From the NCBI GenBank assembly GCA_036620675.1, contig JAZHEE010000004.1: a stretch of DNA of 64,000 bases; one strand, given 5' to 3'. The notes below the pieces were generated by a model. That model was not told the DNA's origin and did not search any database. It saw nothing but the letters and a program-made list of their open reading frames with translations. A program made the translations under genes and the position numbers. The DNA comes from Jejubacter sp036620675 (GTDB lineage: Bacteria > Pseudomonadota > Gammaproteobacteria > Enterobacterales > Enterobacteriaceae). This document shows positions 26,815 through 37,600 of the stretch, piece by piece. Each line of letters begins with the position of its first letter. Within the stretch, counting starts at the first letter, position 1.

Positions 26815-27594
26815 ATGGCTGAACAGAAAAACGAGAATCTTCCGCGCCGGGTACGTAATGAACTGCGTTTCCGCGCTCTGACGGTATTGCGTAGCGAAGA
26901 TATCGCCCCGGGCTTCCGGCGCGTGGTGGTGGGGGGCCCGGAGCTGGAAGGCTTTGTCTCACAAGGGTTCGATGATCATATCAAACTCTTTTTCCCTACC
27001 GATCCCGCCACCTTTATCCCCCCTCAGGCCACGGATGAAGGGATTGTCTGGAGCAGCGATGAGCGCCCGCCGTCGCGCGACTACACCCCGCTGTATGACG
27101 CGCAGCGCCACGAACTGGCGCTCGATTTCTTTATTCACGACGGTGGCGTCGCAAGTGACTGGGCGCAACGGGTGCAACCGGGCGATACGCTGTTCGCCGG
27201 TGGCCCGCGCGGTTCGCTGATCGTGCCCGAAGATTATCACTGGCAGCTTTATGTCTGCGACGAAACCGGAATGCCGGCGCTGCGCCGCCGCCTGGAAGCG
27301 CTAAGCCGTCTGGCCAGCGGGGGAAAGGTGACGGCCATCGTTGCTATTCACGATCCGGCCAGCAAAGCCTATCTGGCGCATCTGTCCGACTTTGATATCG
27401 AATGGGTCGCGGCCGGTGACGAACAGGCCATTGCCCGTCGCCTGGAGACTCTGGAAGTCCCGGCTGACGACTATTTCCTGTGGGTAACCGGGGAAGGCAA
27501 AGCCGTGAAGCGCCTGAGCAGCCGTTTCGAGACGCCGGAAATCGACGCCCGGCGTCTGCGCGCCGTGGCGTACTGGCACCAGAAGGAAGAGTGA
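26815..27594 (+). CDS. yqjH: NADPH-dependent ferric-chelate reductase
   Basis: 259-residue siderophore-interacting (FAD/NADPH) reductase that releases iron from ferric chelates such as enterobactin products and ferric citrate. The FAD segment RDYTPLYDAQRHELALDFFIHD and the family end RAVAYWHQKEE are present. The ATG at 26815 (MAEQKNENLPRRVRNELRF) follows AGAGAG and is preferred over an in-frame TTG 15 bases upstream. Divergent from yqjI, by which it is probably repressed. Confidence 0.94.
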   Translation: MAEQKNENLPRRVRNELRFRALTVLRSEDIAPGFRRVVVGGPELEGFVSQGFDDHIKLFFPTDPATFIPPQATDEGIVWSSDERPPSRDYTPLYDAQRHELALDFFIHDGGVASDWAQRVQPGDTLFAGGPRGSLIVPEDYHWQLYVCDETGMPALRRRLEALSRLASGGKVTAIVAIHDPASKAYLAHLSDFDIEWVAAGDEQAIARRLETLEVPADDYFLWVTGEGKAVKRLSSRFETPEIDARRLRAVAYWHQKEE

Positions 27595-27647
27595 CAGAGC
27601 GGCACGTCATGAATCGTCCAATTGTCTACGGCGCAGTGGTTTGCGGC

Positions 27648-27691
27648 AGAGACCATTGTCGCCCTGGTGGGCCTGAGTGACGATGGTCTCT
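27648..27691 (+). terminator. Hairpin terminator downstream of yqjH
   Basis: A 13-bp stem, AGAGACCATTGTC with GACGATGGTCTCT (one G-U pair), encloses a smaller GCCC/GGGC hairpin and is followed by TTT. It lies 54 bases after yqjH and 36 before the convergent transporter stop. Confidence 0.6.
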
Positions 27692-27726
27692 TTGTCCGGC
27701 GAGAGCGGGTCCTGGGCTTCTGACCG

Positions 27727-29106
27727 CTATTGCCACAGGAACCAGGCGAACAGCGTGACCACCGCGACGCTCACGATGTTAAGCCCAATGCCAACCCGCA
27801 CCATATCGGTTTGTTTAATATACCCGGAACCGAACACAATGGCGTTGGGCGGGGTGGCGACCGGTAGCATAAAGGCGCAGGAGGCGCCGAAACCGATAAT
27901 CAGCGTCAGTAGCGCTTCCGGCATGCCCAGCGCTTTAGCTACCGTGGCGAATACCGGCACCAGCAGCGCGGCGCTGGCGGTATTACTGGTGAATTCGGTC
28001 AGGAAGATGATAAAGGTCGCCACCGCCAGCATGATGATAAACCAGTGGCTGGCGCCGAAGATATCCGCCATGCCGTTGGCCATAATGGCGCTGGCGCCGG
28101 AATCCTGCAAAATAATGCTCAGCGTCAGACCGCCGCCGAACAGCATCAGCACGCCCCATTCAGTATTGTTTTGTATCTGCTTCCAGCTGGCGACGCCGCT
28201 TACGCCGATCAGCACCGCGGCGGAGATCGCTACCAGGGAGTCAAACTGCTTCACGCCGCCCAACAGCGCGCTGATCCGGGTGCTGAAGATCCAGCAGGCT
28301 ACCGTCAGCGCGAAGATCGCCAGGGCTATCAGGCGCATGGTGGTCCATTCCATCTGCTCCAGCTTGATATCCACTTTGTACTTCATATTCGGGCGCAGCA
28401 TCAGATACATCAGCCCGACCATCAGCGGCATCATCACCACCACCAGCGGAATGCCGTACTTCATCCACTCGAAGAAGCCGATATTGAGCTGCGCGGCGGC
28501 GATGGCGTTAGGCGGGCTGCCCACCAGGGTGCCCAGGCCGCCGATGCTGGCGCTATAGGCGATGCCCAGCAGCAGGAAGATATAGGTTTTGCGCTCTTTT
28601 TCCGGATCCAGATTGGTGAGGATCCCCAGTGCCAGCGGCAGCATCATCGCCGCCGTGGCGGTGTTACTGATCCACATCGAAAACGCGGCTGTCACACCAA
28701 ACAGAATGATGACCGCCAGCCCCAGCCGGCCGCCCGCCAGCATCAACAGCCGATTGGCGATGAGTCTGTCCAGCCCCTGAACGTGCAGCGCCGTCGCCAG
28801 CGCGAAGCCGCCGAAGAACAGAAAGATAATCGGGTTAGCGAAGGATTTCAGGGCGTTGTTGGCATCCAGCAGACCGAAGGCAATGGCCAGCAGCGGAATT
28901 AACAATGCGGTGATGGTGACGTGGATTGCCTCCGTCAGCCACAGCACGCCGATAAACACCATCAGCGCCAGGCCCGCGTTCGCCTTTTCGTCGAAGGGTA
29001 AAAAATTGATCAGTACGATCAGCAGGACAATGTCGATGGCGATAATCGCCAGCCCGCGTCCGGAAGGGGGGCTGGACATTGCGGCTTTCAGTGGTTGTAC
29101 ATCCAT
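27727..29106 (-). CDS. DASS-family sodium:dicarboxylate/anion symporter
   Basis: 459-residue inner-membrane transporter of the divalent anion:Na+ symporter (SLC13) family. The two substrate/sodium motifs are SNTATAAMML (about residue 148) and SNTASAALLV (about 375), each within a hairpin, and about 11 membrane helices are predicted by eye. Substrate is probably a C4-dicarboxylate, tartrate or sulfate-like anion. It is not at this place in E. coli; no metabolic genes lie beside it to fix the substrate. Confidence 0.88.
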   Translation of the reverse strand: MDVQPLKAAMSSPPSGRGLAIIAIDIVLLIVLINFLPFDEKANAGLALMVFIGVLWLTEAIHVTITALLIPLLAIAFGLLDANNALKSFANPIIFLFFGGFALATALHVQGLDRLIANRLLMLAGGRLGLAVIILFGVTAAFSMWISNTATAAMMLPLALGILTNLDPEKERKTYIFLLLGIAYSASIGGLGTLVGSPPNAIAAAQLNIGFFEWMKYGIPLVVVMMPLMVGLMYLMLRPNMKYKVDIKLEQMEWTTMRLIALAIFALTVACWIFSTRISALLGGVKQFDSLVAISAAVLIGVSGVASWKQIQNNTEWGVLMLFGGGLTLSIILQDSGASAIMANGMADIFGASHWFIIMLAVATFIIFLTEFTSNTASAALLVPVFATVAKALGMPEALLTLIIGFGASCAFMLPVATPPNAIVFGSGYIKQTDMVRVGIGLNIVSVAVVTLFAWFLWQ

Positions 29107-29284
29107 GAGGTGTCTCCCGTATTTTTACTTATTTGTTAACATATCATTCTATAAATGTATCAAATTGTATACACATGGAAATTACAAGGTCATTGATTTG
29201 CGATCCTGGTAGGAGTTTAGGCTCTCTAATCGCAATAATGGTTGTTCATTAAATATGGGGGGCTACGGCGTCCCTGCCGCAGGG

Positions 29285-30166
29285 TTACAGGCTGTCGGCG
29301 AAGGTCGCCAGTTCGCGATTAAAACGCGTCGGCTCTTCCATAAAGGGCGCATGACCGGCGTTTGGATAGAGGCGCGACTGAATCCCCGGATTGACCTGAC
29401 GGGCACGAGCCAGCGCGGGCAGAGGCCGGACCAGGGCGTCCTGCGCGCCGTAAATAAACAGCAGAGGAACCCGGGCCTGACCCAGGCCCTGCTCCAGCGC
29501 AATGCTCATGGAAGGCACTGCGCGCTGCATGGGCCATGCCGCCAGAGCTGCGTTGGCCAGCAGGCGCTCAAAGGTGACGCTATCCGGCTGCTGGTGGAAG
29601 CACAGCCGCAGAAAGGCGCGCTCGCCATCCAGATGGGTCTTCAGATCTGCCGCGATCATATCCCGATAGACGCTGGTGTGAGAGGGGATCAACGCCGGAG
29701 TCAGTTCCACCACGCCATCCACGTAGAGCGCGCCGCGAATATCGGAATCGCCACGGGCAGCCAGATAGTTGGTGATCACCGCGCCGCCCAGCGACCAGCC
29801 CACCAGTAGCGGCTTATGAGCGTGGCTGGCGGCGATAATCGCCGCCAGATCACCAGCCCAGCGTTTACCGTTGCGATAAGCGGATTCCTGGCCCGGCTTG
29901 TCGGAAAGCCCGTGCCCGCGCAGATCGAAGGCTATAAGCCGGAAGCGTTGCAGTTGCGGATCGCGAAACTGCCGCTCCCAGTTCAGGTGGCTGCCGAGCA
30001 GGCCATGAATAAAGATGATGGGCGTACCCTGCGGATTTCCCGCCTCCTGCACCGCCAGGCGCACGCCATCCGGCGCGGTCGCGGTATAGCTTTTGGGCTG
30101 AGCCGACAGCGCGGCGGAAAACAGCAGTAATAACAGGGCTAAATAAGAATGAGCTGACAATCGCAT
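29285..30166 (-). CDS. Exported alpha/beta hydrolase
   Basis: 293-residue alpha/beta-hydrolase. A signal peptide (SYLALLLLLFSAALSAQ) directs it to the periplasm. The oxyanion segment is FIHGLLGSHLNW, the nucleophile elbow is VGWSLGGAV, and the catalytic acid and histidine lie near YGAQDALVRP and NAGHAPFMEEP. Substrate unknown; esterase or lactonase-like activity is possible. Divergent from a MerR-type gene whose operator overlaps this gene's promoter. Confidence 0.88.
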   Translation of the reverse strand: MRLSAHSYLALLLLLFSAALSAQPKSYTATAPDGVRLAVQEAGNPQGTPIIFIHGLLGSHLNWERQFRDPQLQRFRLIAFDLRGHGLSDKPGQESAYRNGKRWAGDLAAIIAASHAHKPLLVGWSLGGAVITNYLAARGDSDIRGALYVDGVVELTPALIPSHTSVYRDMIAADLKTHLDGERAFLRLCFHQQPDSVTFERLLANAALAAWPMQRAVPSMSIALEQGLGQARVPLLFIYGAQDALVRPLPALARARQVNPGIQSRLYPNAGHAPFMEEPTRFNRELATFADSL

Positions 30167-30199
30167 TGATGACTCCTTCAGTGGTGATTTCCAGCTATC

Positions 30200-30228
30200 C
30201 TGAACCCTGACACTGATGTCAGAGTCAA
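30200..30228 (-). promoter_or_regulatory. MerR-type operator-promoter of the hydrolase
   Basis: On the minus strand TTGACT (30223-30228) is followed by the 16-bp palindrome CTGACATCAGTGTCAG (30207-30222) lying in the spacer before the -10 region. A palindrome in an overlong spacer next to a divergent MerR gene is the classical arrangement for MerR activation by DNA untwisting. Confidence 0.75.
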
Positions 30229-30252
30229 GCGTTAACCCCGGAGGAAAAGATC

Positions 30253-30621
30253 ATGACGTTATCAATAGGCGAACTGGCGAAAGAGACCGGCGTGAGCGTG
30301 CGGGCGATTCGCCATTATGATCGACATGGACTGCTGGCATCCCGGCGTGCCTGCAACGGCTATCGTTTCTTTCCGGCCCAGGCGATAACCCAGGTCCGGC
30401 AGATTCAGCGCCTGATCGCCACCGGTTTTAGCCTGGCGGAAATCAGCGCCTTCCCCGACTGTATGCGCATGACCGAAGACGCCGCCTTCTGCCCGGAAAC
30501 CCGGGAGATGCAGCTTAAGCGCCTGGCGGCCATAGAGCGGCAGATAGCCGAACTGGAGCGGCGCAGGGATTGCCTGGCTGAGACGTTGAGGCGCAGTGAA
30601 GGGCAGGGGCACCCCGACTGA
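30253..30621 (+). CDS. MerR-family transcriptional regulator
   Basis: 122-residue regulator. The HTH is LSIGELAKETGVSVRAIRHY, followed by wing LLASRRACNGYRFF and a long dimerisation helix (LAAIERQIAELERRRDCLAE). Two cysteines (DCMRM and AFCPE) in the middle could bind a metal or sense thiols, but the spacing does not match a known metal subgroup. It most probably controls the divergent exported hydrolase and itself. Confidence 0.88.
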   Translation: MTLSIGELAKETGVSVRAIRHYDRHGLLASRRACNGYRFFPAQAITQVRQIQRLIATGFSLAEISAFPDCMRMTEDAAFCPETREMQLKRLAAIERQIAELERRRDCLAETLRRSEGQGHPD

Positions 30622-30995
30622 GAGTATGGTGCCGTTTGTCGTGACTTTTGTTTCCGCTTTTTATCTCCCGGACGGGCGATCTGAACTCGTCAAGGTGGCG
30701 GCGTAATGCCCCGGGACATGGGGCGAAATTGCTGGTTTCGGCCCCTGACTGAGCGACTGGCGTATCATGTCTGAGTGTGTTGCCAGCCTGGCCCATCAGT
30801 AGCGGCGAGCGGTTAATACATCACTGCCGACAGCAGACCGCAGAAATGGCCGCCATTCAACCCCGGGGTTATTTCTTTGCCCTGTATCGTTTGCGATAGT
30901 TCCGGTTGCAGGTATTATTTTGCGCACCAGATTCCAAAATTGAATTTTTGCCTGTGCATATTTGCACTATGGCTGCGATCTCCTCCGAGGGTTTC
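30622..30995. other. Intergenic region before hsdM
   Basis: 374 bp with no supported gene. The right part should carry the hsdMSR promoter; a purine-rich CCGAGG lies before the hsdM start. It may also mark the left boundary of an imported restriction cassette, but I see no repeat at it. Confidence 0.4.
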
Positions 30996-33356
30996 ATGAC
31001 TAACACCAACTTTTCTCAAACGGCGGCTTTCATCTGGTCAGTGGCAGACCTGCTGCGCGGTGATTTTAAACGGTCTCAGTACGGGCGTGTGATCCTGCCC
31101 TTTACGCTGTTGCGCCGTCTTGAGTGCGTGTTGGCGGATACCAAAGAAGCGGTGGTGGCGAAAGCTGAGGAATTAAAAAGCAGCCCACTGCCGGAAGATG
31201 CCAAAGAGAAGTTCCTGCGGCGCGCCAGTGGGCTTTCCTTCTTTAATACCTCGAAGATGGATCTTGGCAAGATGGGGCAGAACGATATCAGAGCCAACCT
31301 GGAAAGCTATGTACAGGCGTTCTCCGCTGATGCGCGTGAAATTTTCGAACACTTTAAATTCAGTGAGTTTGTCGGCCTGCTGGAAGACGCCAACCTGCTG
31401 TACAAAGTGGTAAAGAAATTCGCCACCACCGATCTCAGCCCGAAAGCGATTTCCAACTATGAAATGGGTCTGGTGTTTGAAGAGCTAATCCGTCGTTTCG
31501 CGGAAAGCTCTAACGAGACCGCCGGTGAGCACTTTACCCCGCGCGATATCGTGCGTTTGACCACTTCGCTGGTGTTTATGGAAGATGATGAAGCCCTGAG
31601 CCGGGATGGTATCATCCGCACCATTTATGACCCGACGGCCGGAACTGGCGGGTTCCTCTCCTCCGGTATGGAATACGTACACGAGCTGAATCCCAACGCG
31701 GTGATGCGCGCCTTTGGTCAGGAACTGAACCCGGAGTCCTACGCTATCTGTAAGGCCGATATGCTGATCAAAGGTCAGGAGGTCAGCCGCATTAAGCTGG
31801 GTAACACCCTTTCTAACGACCAGCTGCCGCAGGAGCAGTTCGACTATATGCTCTCTAACCCGCCGTTTGGCGTGGACTGGAAAAAGATTGAGGGTGAGGT
31901 TAACGACGAACACACGCAGAAAGGCTTTAACGGTCGATTTGGCCCGGGTCTGCCGCGTGTTTCCGACGGCTCGCTGCTGTTCCTGATGCACCTGATCAGC
32001 AAAATGCGCGACAGCCACAATGTGGATGGCAGCGTGAGCAACGGCGGGCGTATTGGGATTATCCTTAACGGTTCTCCGCTGTTTACCGGCGGCGCGGGCA
32101 GCGGTGAGAGCGAAATCCGTCGCTATATTCTGGAAGCCGATTTGCTGGAAGGCATTGTCGCGCTGCCCACCGATATGTTCTACAACACCGGCATTGCCAC
32201 TTACGTCTGGATTCTGTCGAACAAGAAAGCGCCTGCGCGGAAAGGCAAAGTACAGCTGATTGATGGCACCAGCCTGTGCGGCAAGATGCGTAAGTCGCTG
32301 GGCTCCAAGCGTAATCTGATGGGTGAGGACGATATTAAGCTTATCACCCGGACCTTTGGTGATTTTAAGGTGGTGGATGCAACGCCGCTGGAAGCGTTTG
32401 GTCTGGAAAAAGCCGCAGAGCAGAAGTCTAACCGCGGTCGTCAGTCTGCCACCGCTAAAACCGAAGCGCCGAAAACCTTCGCCAGTAAGATCTTTAACAG
32501 CACCGACTTTGGCTATCGCCGCCTGACCATTGAGCGCCCGCTGCGCTTATCCGCCCGGGTTACCGATGAAGCGATTGCCAGCCTGCGTTTTGCGCCGAAG
32601 CCGTTTAACGCAGCGATGGAACGCCTGTATCAAGAGTTCGCGGCCCAGTGGCAGCAGGATAACTACGGCGATTTCTCCGGGCTGGAAGTAGAGGCTCGTG
32701 CCATTATCAAAGCCGAATTTACAGAACTGAAAGAGAAGCAGATTAAAGATCTGCTCGACAGCAAACTGTGGCTGGCGCAGCGTGAATTAATGACCAAAGC
32801 GCAGCAGATTCAGGCGGCACTGGGTGAGCAACCGGGCGGTAAAACGCGGGTCAGCAACGACTTCAACCAGTTCCAGTTAACCCTGAAGGGGGCAATCAAA
32901 ACGGCTGGCGTGAAGCTGGATACCAAAGAGAACAAACAGTTTATTGGCGCCATCACCACGAAAAACCCGGAAGCCGAGCCGGTAGTGAAGAAAGTACTGA
33001 AAGAAGCCGCCCAGCCGCTGTACGGGGCGTTTGAATACCAGGGCAAGGTTGTTGAGTTTGAGCAGGACGGCGACCTGCGCGATAACGAGAACGTGCCGCT
33101 GAACCCGGCGGTATCCACCAGCGATCTGATTGAAAACTACTTCAAAGCGGAAGTGCTGCCGCATGTGAATGATGCATGGATCAACGCGGATAAGCGCGAT
33201 GCGAAAGATGGCGAGGTGGGGATTGTTGGTTACGAGATTCCATTTAACCGCCATTTCTATGTTTACCAGCCGCCGCGCCCGCTAGAAGAGATTGATGCCG
33301 ATCTGGATGCGGTTAGCGCCGAGATTATGAAGCTGCTGCAGGAGGTGCATTCCTGA
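30996..33356 (+). CDS. hsdM: Type I restriction-modification methyltransferase subunit
   Basis: 786-residue N6-adenine methyltransferase subunit; two copies join one HsdS to methylate host DNA. The HsdM N-terminal helical domain begins FSQTAAFIWSVADLLRGDFK, motif I DPTAGTGGFL is at about residue 212 and motif IV NPPFG at about 288. At 786 residues it is longer than the usual 490-530: the extra C-terminal 250 residues are charged, helical and end beside HsdS. I chose the ATG at 30996 (MTNTNFSQTAAF) over an upstream in-frame start. Its stop overlaps hsdS (TGATG). Confidence 0.94.
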   Translation: MTNTNFSQTAAFIWSVADLLRGDFKRSQYGRVILPFTLLRRLECVLADTKEAVVAKAEELKSSPLPEDAKEKFLRRASGLSFFNTSKMDLGKMGQNDIRANLESYVQAFSADAREIFEHFKFSEFVGLLEDANLLYKVVKKFATTDLSPKAISNYEMGLVFEELIRRFAESSNETAGEHFTPRDIVRLTTSLVFMEDDEALSRDGIIRTIYDPTAGTGGFLSSGMEYVHELNPNAVMRAFGQELNPESYAICKADMLIKGQEVSRIKLGNTLSNDQLPQEQFDYMLSNPPFGVDWKKIEGEVNDEHTQKGFNGRFGPGLPRVSDGSLLFLMHLISKMRDSHNVDGSVSNGGRIGIILNGSPLFTGGAGSGESEIRRYILEADLLEGIVALPTDMFYNTGIATYVWILSNKKAPARKGKVQLIDGTSLCGKMRKSLGSKRNLMGEDDIKLITRTFGDFKVVDATPLEAFGLEKAAEQKSNRGRQSATAKTEAPKTFASKIFNSTDFGYRRLTIERPLRLSARVTDEAIASLRFAPKPFNAAMERLYQEFAAQWQQDNYGDFSGLEVEARAIIKAEFTELKEKQIKDLLDSKLWLAQRELMTKAQQIQAALGEQPGGKTRVSNDFNQFQLTLKGAIKTAGVKLDTKENKQFIGAITTKNPEAEPVVKKVLKEAAQPLYGAFEYQGKVVEFEQDGDLRDNENVPLNPAVSTSDLIENYFKAEVLPHVNDAWINADKRDAKDGEVGIVGYEIPFNRHFYVYQPPRPLEEIDADLDAVSAEIMKLLQEVHS

Positions 33357-34663
33357 TGGCTAAGTATAAGGCGTATCCGGAGTATAAGGATTCTGGGGTT
33401 GAGTGGTTGGGGCTAGTGCCTAAGTCTTGGACTATTTGTAGATTGAAAAATCTGGCGACAATAAAAAATGGCCTGGACTATAAATTTGTTCAAGCTGATG
33501 ATGGCTATCCAGTTATGGGGTCAGGTGGACAATTTACGTTTGCATCTGAATTTATGTATGACAAGCCATCTGTATTACTTGGGCGCAAGGGAACCATAGA
33601 CAGGCCATTATATATAAATGAGCCATTCTGGACTGTTGATACAATGTATTACACGGAGTTAAGTAAAGGTGTTGATGCAAAATATCTTTATTATCTTGCG
33701 CTCACGATACAGTTTTCTCGTTATTCAACAAATACTGCCCTGCCAAGTATGACTCAGGAACACTTGAGCAATTATAAATTTTCCTTGCCAAAGGCTGAGC
33801 CTGAACAGAGGAAAATAATTGAATTTTTAGATCACGAAACCGCAAAAATCGATAGCCTGATCGAGAAGCAGCAGCAACTTATTGAACTACTGAAAGAAAA
33901 ACGTCAGGCAGTGATTGGTCATGCCGTTACCAAAGGGTTAAACCCTGATGTGCCGATGAAAGATTCTGGGGTTGAGTGGCTGGGGGAAGTGCCGGCACAT
34001 TGGATTATCGCTCAATTAAAGTTCAATACTCTTGAAATGCAAACTGGCCCATTTGGTAGTCAATTACATGCTGAAGATTATGTGATAGATGGTATTCCAT
34101 TAATAAATCCTGCACATATGAATGCAGGGGTGATTATACCGGATCCGAAAGTTACTGTTGATGAAGCGACCCAAGAAAGGCTAGAGCGACATAAACTATC
34201 AGAAGGTGAAATTATTTTCTCTAGGCGTGGCGAATTAGGTCGGTGTGCTGTTGTAAAGAAAAATAATGAAGGTTGGTTATGTGGCACAGGTAGTTTAAAA
34301 GCTAAGCTTACAAAAAAAATAATCCCAGACTACGCTTATACTCTGATTTCTTCAGAGGGTGTTGTTTCAGAACTGACATTGGAGTCTAAAGGTTCGACAA
34401 TGGCAAATTTGAATACCGAGACTCTGGGTAGAATTCGATTGCCTGTTCCTCCGATTAGTGAGCAAGAGGCAATATTGGATTATATCAGGATAATTTCAGA
34501 TAAATATGATTATCTAATTCGATCTGCAGACACTGCAATCAGGCTTATGCAGGAACGCCGCACCGCCCTAATCTCCGCCGCCGTTACCGGAAAAATCGAC
34601 GTCCGCGACTGGGTTGCCCCTGACGCGCAGGCTGTTGAGGAGTCAAAGGAGGCTACCGCATGA
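33356..34663 (+). CDS. hsdS: Type I restriction-modification specificity subunit
   Basis: 435-residue specificity subunit with two target-recognition domains. The tandem conserved entries KDSGVEWLGLVPKSW (about 11-25) and KDSGVEWLGEVPAHW (about 201-215) start each half, and helical spacers end each (IEKQQQLIELLKEKRQAV, LMQERRTALISAAVTGKI). Both recognition domains are AT-rich compared with hsdM and hsdR, as expected for recombining specificity modules. The target sequence cannot be read from this alone. Translationally coupled at both ends. Confidence 0.95.
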   Translation: MAKYKAYPEYKDSGVEWLGLVPKSWTICRLKNLATIKNGLDYKFVQADDGYPVMGSGGQFTFASEFMYDKPSVLLGRKGTIDRPLYINEPFWTVDTMYYTELSKGVDAKYLYYLALTIQFSRYSTNTALPSMTQEHLSNYKFSLPKAEPEQRKIIEFLDHETAKIDSLIEKQQQLIELLKEKRQAVIGHAVTKGLNPDVPMKDSGVEWLGEVPAHWIIAQLKFNTLEMQTGPFGSQLHAEDYVIDGIPLINPAHMNAGVIIPDPKVTVDEATQERLERHKLSEGEIIFSRRGELGRCAVVKKNNEGWLCGTGSLKAKLTKKIIPDYAYTLISSEGVVSELTLESKGSTMANLNTETLGRIRLPVPPISEQEAILDYIRIISDKYDYLIRSADTAIRLMQERRTALISAAVTGKIDVRDWVAPDAQAVEESKEATA

Positions 34664-37600
34664 GTATGGACCGCACCAAAGAGCTGATTTTCCAGGATGA
34701 AATAATCGCTCAGATGATCGACAGAGGCTGGGTTCGTGGTAAAACTGACGGCTACGATCGTGAACGTGCGCTCTACTCGCAGGATGCGCTGACCTTTGTG
34801 CAAACCACCCAACCGCAGGAGTGGGAGAAGTTTGCCAAAATTTACCCCACCGATACCGAACGTCATTTCCTCGATGCGCTGGTAGCCCAGCTAAAAAAAG
34901 CGGATATCAACGCCACTGATATGCTGTCGCGCACCTATGGCACCCTCGGCGTGCTGCGTCATGGTATTAAAAGCCATAACGCCCGTTTTTCCCTGTGCCA
35001 GTTTAAGCCGGAACACGGCCTCAACCCGGAAACCCTGGCCCGCTACCAGCAGAATATTTGCCGCATCGTGCCGGAGCTGGTTTACAGCCCGCACGCGTCG
35101 AAAGCGGCATTTGAAGAAACGGGCGCCAGGGCGAAGAGATGGCGTATCGATCTGGTGCTGTTTGTTAACGGCTTGCCGGTGGCTACCCTGGAGCTCAAGT
35201 CTGAGTTTAAGCAGACGGTGCAAAACGCCATCACCCAATATAAGAAAACGCGTTTGCCGAAAGACCCCGGCACCAATAAACCCGAGCCGCTGCTGACCTT
35301 TAAACGCGGGGCGCTGGTGCACTTTGCCGTCAGCCAGTATGAGGTGTTTATGGCGACCAGGCTCGACGGCGATAAAACCTTCTTCCTGCCGTTTAACAGG
35401 GGAACCCATGACGGCGGTGCGGGGAATGACATCCCGGAAGATAAAAACGACTACGCCACCAGCTATCTGTGGAATGAGGTGCTGCAGCCGGACAATCTGC
35501 TGAAAATTCTTGCAAGCTTTATGCATCTGCAAATTGAAGAAAAAGAAGACTGGAATGGCCTGAAGTACAAAAAAGAGAGCCTGATTTTCCCGCGCTATCA
35601 CCAGTGGGATGTGGTGAATAAGCTGATTGCCGCCGCGACGCTGGAAGGTACCGGCAATAAATACCTGATTCAGCACAGCGCGGGGTCGGGTAAATCGAAC
35701 TCCATCGCCTGGACGGCCCATCAGCTTTCCCGCCTGCACGACGAAAATGGCGAGAAGCTGTTCCATTCGGTGATTGTGGTGACGGACCGTACCGTACTTG
35801 ACGATCAACTGCAGGACACCATCTATCAGTTTGAGCATCAGTATGGGGTGGTCGGGCGCATCAATAATAAAGAAGGTGATGGTTCGAAGTCGGATAAGCT
35901 TGCCTTTGCATTGGAAAACTCGCAGCCGATTATTATTGTCACCATCCAGACTTTCCCGTTCGTATTAAAGGCGATTGAAAACAGCGTCGGCCTCAGGCAG
36001 CGTAAATATGCGGTGATTGCCGACGAAGCGCACTCTTCGCAGAGCGGCTCTACGGCGAGTAAGCTAAAAAAAGTGCTGATGAGCGAAGAAGCGGATGACG
36101 ATGTAGTGATATCTTCAGAAGATAATCTGGATGCCATCGTCGCTGCACGTAAAGGCAGTAACAACCTTAATTACTATGCCTTTACCGCCACGCCGAAAGC
36201 CAAAACCCTGGAGCTGTTTGGCCGTCGCCCTAATCCGCTTGAACCCGCCTCAAAAACCAATAAGCCGGAAGCGTTCCACGTTTATTCCATGCGTCAGGCC
36301 ATCGAAGAGGGTTTTATTCTTGATGTGCTGAAGAACTACACCAACTACAAGGTGGCTTATAAGCTGCTGCAAAAGCTGGGAGACCCTGACAGGGAAGTGG
36401 ATAGCAAAAAGGCCAGGATCAAACTGAATCAGTGGGTCGCGCTGCACGATCATAACGTGTCGCAGAAAGTGAAAGTGATTGTCGAACATTTCCGCAAGCA
36501 TGTGATGCATCTTCTGGGCGGCCAGGCGAAAGCGATGGTGGTGACCAGTTCGCGTAAAGCCGCTGTGCGCTACAAGCTGGCGTTTGATAAATACATCACC
36601 GAGCAAAAGTACGAGAAAATCAGCGCTATGGTGGCGTTTTCCGGTGAAGTGGAATTCCATGAAGATGACTATAATGGCCTTGCGCTACTCAACCAGAAGT
36701 TTACCGAAATCAATATGAATCCCGGGCTGAAAGGTCGGGACATGCGTAAAGCGTTTGATACCGATGACTACCAGGTGATGCTGGTGGCCAACAAATTCCA
36801 GACCGGTTTTGACCAGCCCAAGCTGTGCGCCATGTATGTCGATAAAGCGTTGGGTGGGGTGGAGTGTGTGCAGACCTTATCGCGTCTGAACCGTACTTAC
36901 CCGGGAAAGGCGCAGTCAGGAACCTTTGTGCTCGACTTCTATAACGAGCCAGACGATATTTTGGACGCTTTCCAGCCATATTATCAGACAGCAGAATTGA
37001 TGGATGTCAGCGACCCGCAGCGGGCCTTCGAGTTGTTTGAAAAGCTGCGTGCCAGCGGTATTTTCCTGTGGAGTGAAGTGGAGCAATTTTGCGAAGCGTT
37101 CTTCACCAAAAACAAATCCAACGCGGCTATTAGTAATATCTGCAAGCCCGCGGTGGAGCGCTGGAAGCAACGCTACACTTCGGCGATTGATGCCTATGTA
37201 CTGGCTAAAGAGATGTTTGAACGCACCAAAAAGACTGGCGATGTGGTGTTGATCACCAATGCGGAAAACGCCTTTAAAGAGTGCGAGAAAGAAAAAAGCA
37301 AGCTGGATATCTTCAAGAAAGATCTCGGCAGCTTTGTCCGTTTTTACGAATTTATGTCGCAAATCGTCGATTACGATGACAGAAATTTAGAAAAGCTGAG
37401 CCTGTTTGCCCGTCACCTGCGTCCGTTACTGCATGAGCAGCGTATCGAAGAAGACGAAATTGATTTAAGCAACGTGGAGATGAGTCATTACCGTTTGTCG
37501 AAGCTTCACGAACAGCACCTGAAACTGCAAGAAGATGCGGAAGAATATCAAATAAAACCGGGTAATGATGTGGGTACGGCCAGGCCGAAGGACAAGAAAG

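Noticed and set aside
33356..34663. Phase-variable inverting hsdS system
   Set aside because: There is only one hsdS, no second specificity cassette and no nearby invertase; the two KDSGVEWLG repeats are the normal internal symmetry of HsdS.
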